NCBI GenBank assembly: GCA_030141605.1
Contig: JAQGDQ010000320.1
Coordinates: 186,001 to 250,000 of the forward strand
Length of the DNA: 64,000 nucleotides
Source of the DNA: Tubiluchus corallicola
Lineage: Eukaryota; Priapulida; Priapulimorpha; Priapulimorphida; Tubiluchidae
Reading direction: 5' to 3'
Positions 47,006 through 58,110 of this stretch are shown one piece after another. The position numbers were made by a program, and so were the translations under genes. Each line of letters opens with the position of its first letter. Within the stretch, counting starts at the first letter, position 1. A model generated the notes under the pieces. That model saw only the letters and a list, made by a program, of their open reading frames with translations. It was not told the DNA's origin and did no database searches.

Positions 47006-50000
47006 TTATTTGCTTAGAGTGAGCTCAACATCTCTAGAATCCGCACGGAGTACGTACGTGATGTTGTCCTTATGAAATATGTGCAAAAATGGTCCAGTTT
47101 TTGACCAGCATTGTGCAGCATGCTTTAGCAGCAGATTAGCTGTTTCCCTACTGTTGGTTATTGTTACTACATCTTCTTTGCCTGATTCACTACCACTGTA
47201 AACTGTTATAGCTTTAGATGCAGCTAAAGCCTGTTCCTTTTGCAAAACACTAGTATCACAGTGTGCATCGTCACCATGGTAACTGTGACAAGGGGAATGA
47301 CTGTCTTTTCTATAATGGTTCTTCGTTTTCTCACAAATATTTTTCGAGTCACCTACAGCATTGTCTGGGATACCAGATGTAGCTCTACTGTTCTCTTTGC
47401 ACATCCTTGATTTCATACATTTGGCATTTGCTTGCTGTAACGATGCTCTCAGTTTTTCGTGAAGTCCTTTAAAAATCTTTTTAATGTTGTTACCCAATGT
47501 AAAAGACTGTACACCTTCAGGCACCGCATTAACTGTATCCAAAGCCGCCTTATTCTGGTAGCCGGTAGCTGCATACTGTTGATGACTGCAAGAAATGACA
47601 GATTTGCACAAGTCTGAATGGTGTTGGTTTTCTAGCTCCACTCTGTTGCCATGATTACTAACACCAAATTTAGTTTTTGGCGAGGGTACTGTACATAAAG
47701 TATGCCCCGAATTTACAACTGGACTCCACCAGAGAAGAGACGAAAATTTGTTGGCAGTATTTTCTGTACCACTTGGATCTGTTGTGGTGTCACAAACAGG
47801 ACTTTCATTTGTATCTACGCGTAAAACAGGGGATGTGAATGGAGTGCTGTATGCTTTGGGTCCACCACACCTCTGCTGATCGGATACTATTTTGGCTTCT
47901 CCGCAAAGTAGTGTTTCGCTTTGGCTTGTGCAGATGGAATCATCTTGAAATTTCACAGAATCGTGTTTCAAAAGCGTATGAAGATTGTTAATCAAATGCA
48001 GAGCTCTTGAAAGGGGAATGTTAGCAATGATAGTGTCAGTTTTATACGATTCTGATGCAAGTAGTTTCCAAGGTATTGTCAACTTTCCGGGTAAGCAAAT
48101 CAGCCCAGAATCACCCTGTTGTAAGGATAGTACCAAATAGAATGCACTGCCTGTACTTACTTGTTTGATAGCCCCAGCATTTGATAATGTTTGTCCTTTC
48201 AGGCAAATTTTTCTTTTCTGCAATGCGGTCTCCGACATTTCTAATGCTTCAATCCCATTTATTCTATGAAAAGTTGTATCAGTGTTATTATTATTATTAG
48301 CGTTGGCATTTGATAAGTCATTTTTTTCGTCTTCAGTATAGAGTTTTTTGGAAGTGGGCGGAAAAAAGTCAATAGAAGCTTTTCGTTTACCACATGCACC
48401 TCGGCTGTTGTCTGGCTTATTCTCAAAATCGACAAACGTAGATCTCTGGTCATTACACATTGCAGGGCTATTGCCCTCTTGATTTTTCTTGAACCTGTTT
48501 TGCAACTGAATCTGCTCAGGCAAACGCTCATCGCCAATGATTTTATGCAGCTGATAAGAGACGTCCTCCTTGTCATTTGGCTTGTTGTTGTCGTCAATTT
48601 TATTGGACTCAGACGACAAGAAATAGTCAGGTGTTAACAGCATTGTCCTGTCAGAACTCATTGGGCTGATATGCTGACGATGATCATCATCATTACCATA
48701 ATCGTCATCGTCACTGATTGTAATTACTTCAATGGAATCATCGTTATCCTGGAAAACATCCTTGCATTCGTTGAACCCGAATCCTTGATCTTCAGATAGT
48801 GCTTCAACATCATTTTCTTCACACATTCTGTCATACCACACTGTGTTGGATATACATTTATTTCCGCAGTCACCGCATGCACCGGCAACTACGCCTTCAT
48901 GGTTTGCTATGGGTTCCTTCAAAGCAGTGGCTCTTCTGTTTGAAGATAAAAAGCTGGGATAAAGCTGTGGATTTTCAAAACACTTTGTCTCATCAGTAAT
49001 ATTGCTGAGATTATGAGATGTACCACACACACTGTAGCTTGACTGGCCACTGAAGTACTCGGGTGCATTGGTTTTCTCCACCGATGTATTTGCCGATTCT
49101 GCATTATTTTCATCGTCTTGTGATGGCGGCAGTGACATAATGCCATCGCAGTAGGAATCATCAAACTTTGCTAAGTTTTCCTTGGCAACATCGCAACAAG
49201 TTGGAGACAACAAACTTTCATCAACAAGCGTTCCTTTGTCATGCATTTCAGAAGCCAAGGCACTGCCATTAACGTCGCCACCACCTGCACATGTTAAAGG
49301 CTTTGCAGGACAATCTATTACGGAACTTTGTCCAGCTGTGCAACTGTTTTCATTACGCTTTGCTGGATTCAGTGCGTTATCGTTTTGGTGATCACCATAA
49401 CTATAGCTATGATCGTTATAAACACTTGGTTCGTGAGCACTAAGCAGAGGTTGCTTAGCATTACTGCTCTTCATTCTACTGTTTCGCTTGGCTTTGAGCG
49501 CACCAACTGCCTTGCGTGGGCATTGGTTTGAAATTTTAGCAAGCTGAGAAAAACCACTTTTTTCTTTGGCCTCTCTTAAAATTTGATTTAAAGTCTGACA
49601 ACCAATACTTCCTGCACAAAAATATCTTCTGGTCCCTCTACTTTTGTTTATTCGCAAATAAAAAGGAGACTGCATCCGTTTCGTTTCTTTTGGCCGCATT
49701 GCCACTAAATAAAGATAGAGTAGACGATATGGACATAGCTGTGGATGAGCTTTATTCTCCACAAAATGTGCTTTGCCTCTAGATGAATGTAGGTGAAAAT
49801 ACTTCCTGTTGTCATTTAAGATACTGCATTCCATGTTTCCATATCGCAGTTCGCTATAGTGAAATGATACCGTGAAAACGTTCAGAGTGCAAGCTATAAG
49901 ATGAACAACTTTTCGAGTTATCTCATCAGCATCTTTCACGTGAATGAGCTGCATTTCTTCCTCTATTTCATCCTGAGTAGGAGGTTCAACTGTGAAATGT

Positions 50001-50757
50001 TTATACAGCAAGTTACTTGACGGCATTTCTGTTGTGGCAATAGTGCCAGCAACAGGTGATACGGTATACTCCTCCTGTGAACTATAGTAGGATGCTAGTT
50101 TAGGATGGTCTATGGCTGCTCTTGCTGCAGAAGCAGGCAAAATTCGTATTTTCATTCCACTTCTTGCAAGGTACTGATCTAAGCCGAACATGATCATCTT
50201 CATCGTCGGTTCACTGTCTGCGCACGTTTTCTTTGCAGAGGCAATGAACTTTTGCAGCAACATTGCAATGTCATTAGAATTAACTGTTGCAATATCAATG
50301 CAGCTAAATCGCTCGGTGTTTGTGCACCAATTTCGCCATTCCGTAACTGCATATTTAATAATTCTGTCAATGTCGCTGGTTGTACATGTACAGTCTGAAC
50401 AAGGCATGCATAGATTCATAGGATTTTTGCACGTACTTGCTATAGATGAAACATTCAACTTACTATTTGAAAAATTAACGCTCCAGTCATCGTTGGGACT
50501 GTTTGTGTCAAGCGTATTATCTGGGGTAACCACTTCCCTTTTCACAACAGGTAATTCGTCGTGAAAACTGGAAAAATTTCGTGCATTATTGTACCTGGAG
50601 TCATCTGTATTGAGACCGTTCTCGTAAGGTAGAGTCTTAGTACTGCTGCTACCATCACTGGAAACTTCCAGACTGTCATTGGCTTGATTATTTTCAGGTG
50701 AAATGCTTTCACTCACACGTGGTAAGGTAGGAACAGCAGGAGAGCAGCAGTAAGACA
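47006..50757 (-). CDS. Protein with degenerate Crypton-type tyrosine-recombinase domain and SUMO-interacting motif (terminal exon)
   Basis: One exon of 1249 complete codons plus stop, entered through the acceptor TTTCCTCTAG at 50758 (phase 1). Numbering from its first full codon, residues ~139-200 (EWRNWC, LLQKFIASAKK, EPTMKMIMFGLDQYLARSG) resemble the N-terminal helical region, and ~285-421 (SELRYGNMEC, LCPYRLLYLYLVAMRP, SPFYLR, GCQTLNQILREA, SNQCPRKAVGAL) the C-terminal lobe, of the DUF3504/Crypton-derived domain in ZMYM2-4, QRICH1 and KIAA1958. The usual HxxR is QCPR here and no catalytic Tyr is evident, so recombinase activity is unlikely. The rest is largely disordered, with VKRE (a SUMO consensus, ~71), SIEVITISDDDD (a textbook SUMO-interacting motif, ~674-685) and basic nuclear-localisation-like patches (KRKASIDFFPPTSKK). 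A nuclear regulatory or scaffold role is inferred. The frame runs back to an ATG at 50812, so a start there cannot be excluded. Confidence 0.8.
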
Positions 50758-51679
50758 CTAGAGGAAAGGAAAATGGGAAAATTATAGGTTTAGATTGAAA
50801 GGAAACATGCATTTGCTAGAGGGACAAAAGCAAATAATGCATGGTAATTCAATCATAATGACACACAACACGTGTTTCTTACACAATTCAGCAGAGTTAA
50901 GTATTATCTAATTAGATTTACTTGTAATTTTAATGTACAGATCACGCAAATTTTAGATGTAAAATTGATTTCTTGAGCTGAAAAAAATAGTTTGCAAACT
51001 AGACAACAGACATGATAATGAAACAATTTATTATTAATAGTGAGAATTAATGACCAGCATGTTCGATGTGCATATTTTTGTTACGGATTACAGCAAGGTC
51101 ATTAGAAGAACACATTAATTTTGTTGCAACATGTTTCAATGGACACTAATCACTAATAAGCTATAAGCTCTACAGGCAGATTAGTCACCATCACTAGAAA
51201 ATATCTCGTCGGTTTAAAAATGGAAATCACGTTAAGTATTCTAGGTGCAAGTATACACTGTACGCAAACTCCTAATTTGAAATTCAAATGCTACGTAGTG
51301 TAGAATAACACGATGTTAACAATGGAAAGCATATTTCATAGGTCAGGGCAGGTACCAAAATAAATCAGTGACAGTGTAACAAACAATGAAGGATGATTCA
51401 CAGGCTGAAATAAATAATAAGATTCGCAGAGAGAGAGACCAACTTGGCAATAAATTGTACAGCTTTTTCATGAAGAAACATAAAGAATGAATGGATCAGA
51501 TCTGTTGGCAGGAAGACTGATAAGTAACAAATGAAATGCCTAAAGCAAAACAGAAAACAGCATTAAATGCCAAAAACTAAAAACAAAGACACATGGAAGA
51601 GATATTAGCCAGACAATAATCATAGACAAACAGAAACCCTGATGGACAAAATGTTTAGTATATCACAGGCAATATGACT
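50758..51679. other. Spacer or intron between the two minus-strand nuclear genes
   Basis: AT-rich with no confident minus-strand exon to supply a separate 5' end for the recombinase-like exon, although I could not search exhaustively. TTTATT (minus-strand AATAAA) near 51028 is the nearest poly(A) candidate for the BEN gene, about 650 bp from its stop. Confidence 0.4.
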
Positions 51680-54600
51680 TTACATATCAAGCTGCATTAT
51701 TCCCAAATCATCGCTAGCATCGACGAAGGCATGATGTCGTTCCAGCTTTTGCTTTAAATTGAATCTGACTTTGCGAATATGACTGTCCATAGCGGTCTTG
51801 CACAGCTTCCACTCCGCGTTTTCGTCTCCACCGTGTTGCAATGGATACTTTTCGAATACCTCTTCTCGAATTGCAGCCTGCACGGACGGGTTAATTCTTC
51901 GATATCGACCTTTGCCCGTAAGATTTGCGGTGAGAAGCAGCTCGTTGCTTCTCTTAAAGATCAAGTTAAGAAGAGTACGCGCATAGTGTGCTCTTGTGCC
52001 GTTATGTTTACTTAGAGCCATGTCTGCAACACTTTCGTGAATTGTGGAAGGAAAAAATATCTTTTCTGACCCATCGGAGTTATATAGTTCTTCGGGATCG
52101 ATCACAAGTGGAGTGTCAACAGGAATGATGGGTGTGCTTGTCAACGCTTCACACTTTCGTACAACAGCTGTACCAGCCGCCCATCCTGGTTCAAAAGTAC
52201 GATCGTGAGCGCCTGTGTCCTCTCCCTCGTCATAACGATGCGACTGCGATGCATCGAAGACTTCGTCTTTGATATTAACTTTTTGATTTGGCAGATACTC
52301 CAGACTGTGAACAGGGAATGATTCTACCGAACAAGGACTCTTTGGTGACGTTGGAGCACTAACTGGGTATCCCAATTCAGAATTATCGGCCGCAGCTGAT
52401 AAGTTGAGGTTGGTCATTCGATGCGAATTTGTGCAGGTTTCATTAGCTTGTGATGTAGGATGCGCAAAAGTCATCTGTGCACGACTAAAATTCTGCTGCT
52501 CTGCTTTGCTCATAGATAAGTTTATTGGCTGAGGTAAATTTGAATGTAAATTTGATACATTTGCAATGTGTGTTTCAGAAAAATTTTTCACAGCAATGAC
52601 TGATATTTCATCGTCTTTTGATTCCTGCAAATCATAATTTGCTTTCATATATTTTGACATTGGCACTAATGACTCAGTAAGAGTTTCATTTGCACAATTC
52701 TTAGAATCAGACTTATTTACACAATTTTCTGCTACTGTCCTGTTTGGTTTGAAAATGTATTTCAACTTTCTTTTTCTAGACTTTGGTACTGGACTGTAGC
52801 TTTTAATAATTTCAATCAACTGTTCTAACTTAACACGGAGTGGTTCTAGAGCAAGAGTCATGGCATTTGTTATCGTTTCTTCCAGAGCAATATTATTTTC
52901 CGACTTGACACGATCCGTGCATTGTCCAGGTATTTTCTCCATTTCAGCATACAATTCCTTCTCCAAATGAGGAGACTTGGTCGTACCACGCTTAATTTTA
53001 AAATCAACGGGCAGTCGAGTGTTATTCAAATGCAGGCTTTGACTTGTTGTCGTACTCGAACTTTTGTTCACAATGGAACAGCAACGCTGCATCTCTAACT
53101 TTTTGCTGCAGGAGCACACGGATTCTGAAATGTAGGTAGTAGCAAGTTAAAGGTTCAAAAAGTGCTACAAAAATGGGTGTCTGAGATTCAAGAAAGCCGA
53201 TCATAAACCATTCAGACAAGTGAGAGAAATCCAGGACACTTACTAAGCTCCATTATAAAAACAAGTACTTTATTTAGAACTTTGTTCCCTACTTGGCAAC
53301 ACATTGGCAAAATGTGAAATCTTGACACCTGATAAAAAATAATGGCACACAAATCCAATCGGATTGTGCCCATATTACACCAAACCGTAATACCTGAGCA
53401 GAAATACTGTGAGCGCTTAGTTTTAGTATAGAAAAAGCACAGCTCGGGTTTTTAACTGATAAGCACTACGATGGAAGGGGCACCAAAAAAGCTGATCCTT
53501 TAAGCAGTTAAACCTTTGAAGGGAAGAAGTTTACACAATCTTTTGATTAAAAACCTTGATACGTCTTTGTCTGACAACAACTGACACAGCTTATATAGGC
53601 TGCCTCGTTCCTGGCATGGAAACGGCCCAAAACGTGCTCAAAAGCATACCAAAACATTGAAAACAACAATCTATATACAGTTCTTGACAAGTGTTGCAGC
53701 TTATTGAAAAACTATAAAGAAAATTTTAAAATAGGGTAAAATTTACAAAACTGTCATGTTGTTGGTATCATGCACAACTTTTAAAAAATGAGAATGTAAA
53801 AAAGTTGTTAAACTTACTATATTCTGGTTTTTCCAAATCAACTTCAGTTTTCTCTTTGGTGTGGCATTCCTCTGCTTGCTGTGGACTTCTGTATGTTGAC
53901 ATCGGGCTGCTGTCAGCTAACTGAGGGCTGCAAACTTGTTGTTTCGGTGCCTCAGAAACCGCTGTGTTCAACGGTGACGACAGAGATGCCCGATGTGACT
54001 TTGTATGCTAGAAATTTAATTTTACAACACCTTATTTATAATAATAGTTGCATTTCATGGTCCCGTTTTGCAACTTCCCGACTGCCAAAGAACTTTTGTT
54101 CACTTGAACAAAGAAGGTTTGAACTCTTTCAAGTCTATTTGGGAATCTGCGATAAACTCTAAACCAGGGGTGTGCAAATTATCTGACTAGCCGGGCCACA
54201 TTAAACTTTCCCGCAATTCCTGCGGGCCACAGGCAGTTTGATCAAGGAGCCAAGTACAGAAATGCCTAATAACGATTTTTTTGCATCTGACCTGCGTACA
54301 TCATTACTACTACACTCAAGAAACTATTTTAGAAGTTATTAAAATTTATATTACAAACCATATATTTCTACTTTCAGGACAGATAGTGGTAATTTCATTA
54401 CAATGCATATTAGTAATGTGTATCACACAGTCTGTGTAGTACAGTGACATTAAGCTACAACCGTCTTGTAACGGTTAATGGCATCCGATCTAGTAGAAAA
54501 AACTACCCACACTATCTTTGAGATCGTGGCACGGACTTCACCTGGATACACTCAATTAATCGCCCGGGGCCGCACTTTCATTAGGTTGACAAATCTCTTC

Positions 54601-56408
54601 GTGGGCCGCACAAATTCTCTCGGCGGGCCGCAATTTGCACACCCCCGCTCTAAACCTATTACTCTTTTAGTTCCTATCACATCATTTACGTCTGAAATTT
54701 TGCTGATTTTTTTTTTATATTTTCTATGACGGGCAAATTAAATCGAAAATGCTCAACATTTCAGCTGCTTATGCTCATCATAGTTATAACACCAAGCTAC
54801 AAGACAGGTCTACAGCCAAGTTTATAAAACCACTATCGAGGCCTCATTTCATCAAGCAAGTGCATCAAGATACTGGGACATCAAAAAGTTCATCTTCACC
54901 ATTTTTGCGTTTTTCTGACATTTACGCGATTCTCGCTACGTTTTGCATCACGGAACAACATATAGAAACAAAAGTATGGCTATATAAACCGTGGATTTTC
55001 ACATAAGTTACAAACGAATTGAGCAAAATACCTTTACATGAGTGGACAAATGCTGTTGTATTCCAGAAAGCGTCATGAACAAGGGTCCGGTACACATGTG
55101 ACACTTGAACATATTTATTTCTTCTCCAGTGTCAATGCTGCTTCCCTTTAGAGCTGTCACCACCGGTGTTTCTTTCATTACATTAAACCTATGCATCACC
55201 AATTATCGTTACAGAACTTATCATAGTGTTGCCATAATGTTACAACAAGCTACTGTACAGAACAAGAATCAGATAGGCAAAAGCAGATGACATATTGAAT
55301 CGGAGTAAGAAACGGAAGTTGCATTCACTTCATCTATCACTTGTTCTCTTATTAAATTGTTATAGACTAAAGCTTTTAAATTATACATTAAACTTTCATA
55401 ACAAAGACTGCCAATTGCAAGGCTAGTTGCACATTTTATAAGCTAACTGTCACCAATTTACAAGCAGAAATCTTAGGCCTGATGTGGGCTTTGACCACTG
55501 GAACTGATTACAAATGACTCCACTTGAATACAGTCAAATTGCTATGAACAGCATCTTTTTATTACAGTTCAACTTCGTCATGATGCCCCCCCTCCCCCCT
55601 CTCCAACCTTGCTCAACACCCAGATTTTCAGCAAAACAAAATATCTATATTTGCTTAAATATGTATGTACTAATGCATCTCGTTATAATGTCAAAGTCTC
55701 CATAATGCCAACTTCTTTGCAGTCCTCAAGTAGGCAGTATAAAGAGATTTGACAGTACATTCATATCTCGGTTTGCTAGACAAGTGCTGGGAGACATCGG
55801 TCCAAATTTGTCGATTGTCCGTATTTATCGATACTAAACTAATACAGTAGGCGTGTATTTGACTCATGGTAATGTAAAATCAATTGCCTAATTGTCTCAG
55901 AAACGTCTAGTATGGGCCGCTCCTGATATACAAACTACACATGTGTCATTACACGCTGTTTGGTTGCACTGGTGTAATGATGTAAACAAAATGACGGCCC
56001 GTCAACTATCGGTCAGCTCTTGAAACAACGGACTGTGTCCGTAGTATGCAGGACTTTTAATGGTCCCAGATTTTGTCCAATATTTCTAATATCTGTAAAA
56101 GCGACCTCCAGCAAACCGAGATATGAGTGTACATCAATGTTCGTATCCTAGTGACTCCATTATAATACTAAGCAGTAACGGGATAGATACCTTATGTCTG
56201 TTATCTATAAAACTTACCTTACAGAATATGCTAGCGGACAATCATTAATAGACAACTCATGCCGACTGACCAACTCTTCATTTGTAGGCGTAGTTTCGTC
56301 TTTGGTAAAAGTGCCCTCGCACACGTCACTTGAATTGCATTCGTCACTGTTACACTTGGACGTTTCGTCTGCACTAGACTGACTAGACAAATGATTTTGA
56401 ACTTCCAT
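51680..56408 (-). CDS. C2H2 zinc-finger and BEN-domain protein, 660 aa
   Basis: Four coding exons: 56408-56218, 55188-55032, 54007-53818, 53124-51680. Donors include AAG|GTAAGT at 56218, phases agree at all junctions, and the total is 1983 nt. The ATG at 56408 opens MEVQNHLSSQSS. Residues 93-114 hold one C2H2 finger (FKCHMCTGP, GIQQHLSTH; C93, C96, H110, H114, with a 13-residue spacer). Residues ~539-636 match the BEN domain, a DNA- and protein-binding fold of transcription regulators (ARTLLNLIFKRSNELLLTAN, INPSVQAAIREEVF, MDSHIRKVRFNLKQKL). Between them lie a basic patch KSRKRKLKY (~294-302), a CtBP-type motif QPINLS (~379-383), a SUMO-interacting-like EISVIAV (~351) and SUMO consensus sites VKSE (~252) and IKDE (~464). 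Together these suggest a sequence-specific repressor or chromatin insulator factor. Upstream, an acceptor at about 56462 implies a spliced 5' UTR exon carrying a short upstream ATG frame. Confidence 0.85.
54165..54647. mobile_element. hAT MITE, family A, copy 3 (inverted)
   Basis: The same family as 7841 and 21760 but in reverse orientation. The ends are CAGGGGTGTGCAAATT and AATTTGCACACCCCCG. The target duplication CTCTAAAC is exact (54157-54164 and 54648-54655). It lies in the third coding intron of the BEN gene, 158 bp from the acceptor of exon 3. Confidence 0.95.
55756..56132. mobile_element. MITE with ~23-bp TIRs
   Basis: GTACATTCATATCTCGGTTT at the left; the right end reverse-complemented reads GTACACTCATATCTCGGTTT. 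One mismatch in 23. Internal sequence (GACTCA, TTGTCTCAGAAACGTCTAG, GGCCGCTCC) is related in reverse orientation to the family C MITEs. It lies in the first coding intron of the BEN gene. Confidence 0.8.
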
Positions 56409-56462
56409 TTGGTGTACTGGCAGTTAAATCAGATGGTAGAAACGAGTCACATTCATTATTCC

Positions 56463-57936
56463 TGAAAAAAATCATACATATCAAGACTAGACCTTAGAAG
56501 CTGAAATAACCAAATTTTACATCATCAAGTATTCTAAAAGTTCTCTAAGTTTTATATAACGGGAATGTGTATCATATTAAATGGAAGTCTACATCATATG
56601 TATTTTAGCAAAATGTGCCTGGCCAAATACTTTTGACATAATTGTAAGTAAATTATTCTTACCAAGTTAAAAAAGACAGTTGTACAAAAATTATTTTTTT
56701 ACTAAGAATTAAACCAGTCTTACTTATATGCAGCAAAAAGAGCCCAAGACACAAATTCCAACAACTTCAAATTTGCTAAAAGCAAGAGGAGATCAAACTA
56801 GTAGAGATGACAAGACAACACTGCAGCAGACAAATGCTAAAACAATTAGTCAATGGAAGTCGTGTACGTGTACAACCTACAGATGGAATAATTTCTGAAC
56901 AGCAAAAAGTGAATACCATATTATATTATGACACATGAAGTGATAACTTTTCAAATGCTAGGAAGAAATGGGCAGTGGAGGCGACAAAATCTCTGATATA
57001 CAGAAATAGACAACCACATCAAAAAAATCACAACCTTACCACAGCAGCACCGAAAGTTTAAAACCGCACAATAATATACTCACCTTTGCCGAATCAACGA
57101 ATGAGAAGAAAAACATGAAAAATGACAAACAAACAACCGTAAACATCATAAGATACGGAAGAGCCATTAAGTCTCCTAACAATTAGACTTGTAAGTTTTA
57201 ATTAACCTGTTTGCCTAGTGCATCATCCAAGTTTCATCCAATTCCTACTTACATGGCTATCAAAAATTCATGTTTCATGTTTCAAATATGAAAATTGCTA
57301 CATGTTTCGATATGCTGTTGGACTGGGTGGTAACTTTGTGGTACTTTTATTTGTTTTTAATTATGTGAAACGTTGTTACTGAAAATAATTTTGTGGATCT
57401 AAAGAAAAGCTTCTGAAAGTCCTAATTGCAGCTGAAAAGATTAGCATTTCTTGCAAGAACTACATTTTATTTTTCCACTATAAATAAAGGCAAAAAATGT
57501 CATGACGTAATTATTACAGCATGAGAAAATGAAATGATGGCAAGTTACACAAAAGATTCTACAGTGTACACATTATGGGTTAATATGATCTAAAATCATT
57601 CCTGTAAACAAAATTGAGTTTTACTTCTACTAGCACATTACTCGAACATTATTTTAATATCATTTGAACTTAACATAACTAGTGTGTGCACAAGCAGGAA
57701 AGCAAGCATGTATACCTTCACGCATGATGACTATTTTCAGAGTCCTGATGGTCTTCCAGGAACAGCTTTTAAAACCTACTGACATGTAAAACAAGTTTGG
57801 GTCTATTCACCGATTATTCAATGTTATCTAATTACTGTGAAAAGACAGTTAAAATAATAGCCTGTAAGACGACTTCATTATCCAAAGTCACTGAAACAGA
57901 TAATAGATAAATGGTTTTAGTTCAGTATGTAATTAC
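56463..57936. other. Upstream region of the BEN gene, nothing recognised
   Basis: AT-rich, presumably intron and promoter of the minus-strand BEN gene. An intron must begin near 56462, but its upstream exon was not located. Confidence 0.35.
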
Positions 57937-58110
57937 TGGGATCAAATCAAGCGCGATATTGTGTCTCCTCTTGGGCTCGACCGCCGCCACCAAGTTTCCG
58001 ATGATCTCACAGAGCTGCTGTCGCACTGCGAGGACCGGAAGCAGTGGCGTGCAATGGCTCGGGATGCTACCTGTGCAGGCCTGCCTCCAACTGGAAGGGG
58101 CAGCATGTAA
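57937..58110 (+). pseudogene. Non-LTR retrotransposon C-terminal fragment, short
   Basis: Reads WDQIKRDIVSPLGLDRRHQV then DDLTELLSHCEDRKQWRAMA and RDATCAGLPP, with a stop TAA at 58108-58110. This is the same family and the same C-terminal end as 22996-23420, with the frame intact over its short length. DRKQWRAMARDA matches the DRxxWR pattern often closing LINE ORFs. It is a 5'-truncated fragment, as usual for LINE insertions. Confidence 0.75.

Noticed and set aside
48259-49164. Frames of 66-112 codons in other registers inside the recombinase-like gene
   Set aside because: Overlap a 1249-codon frame that has domain support; shadows.
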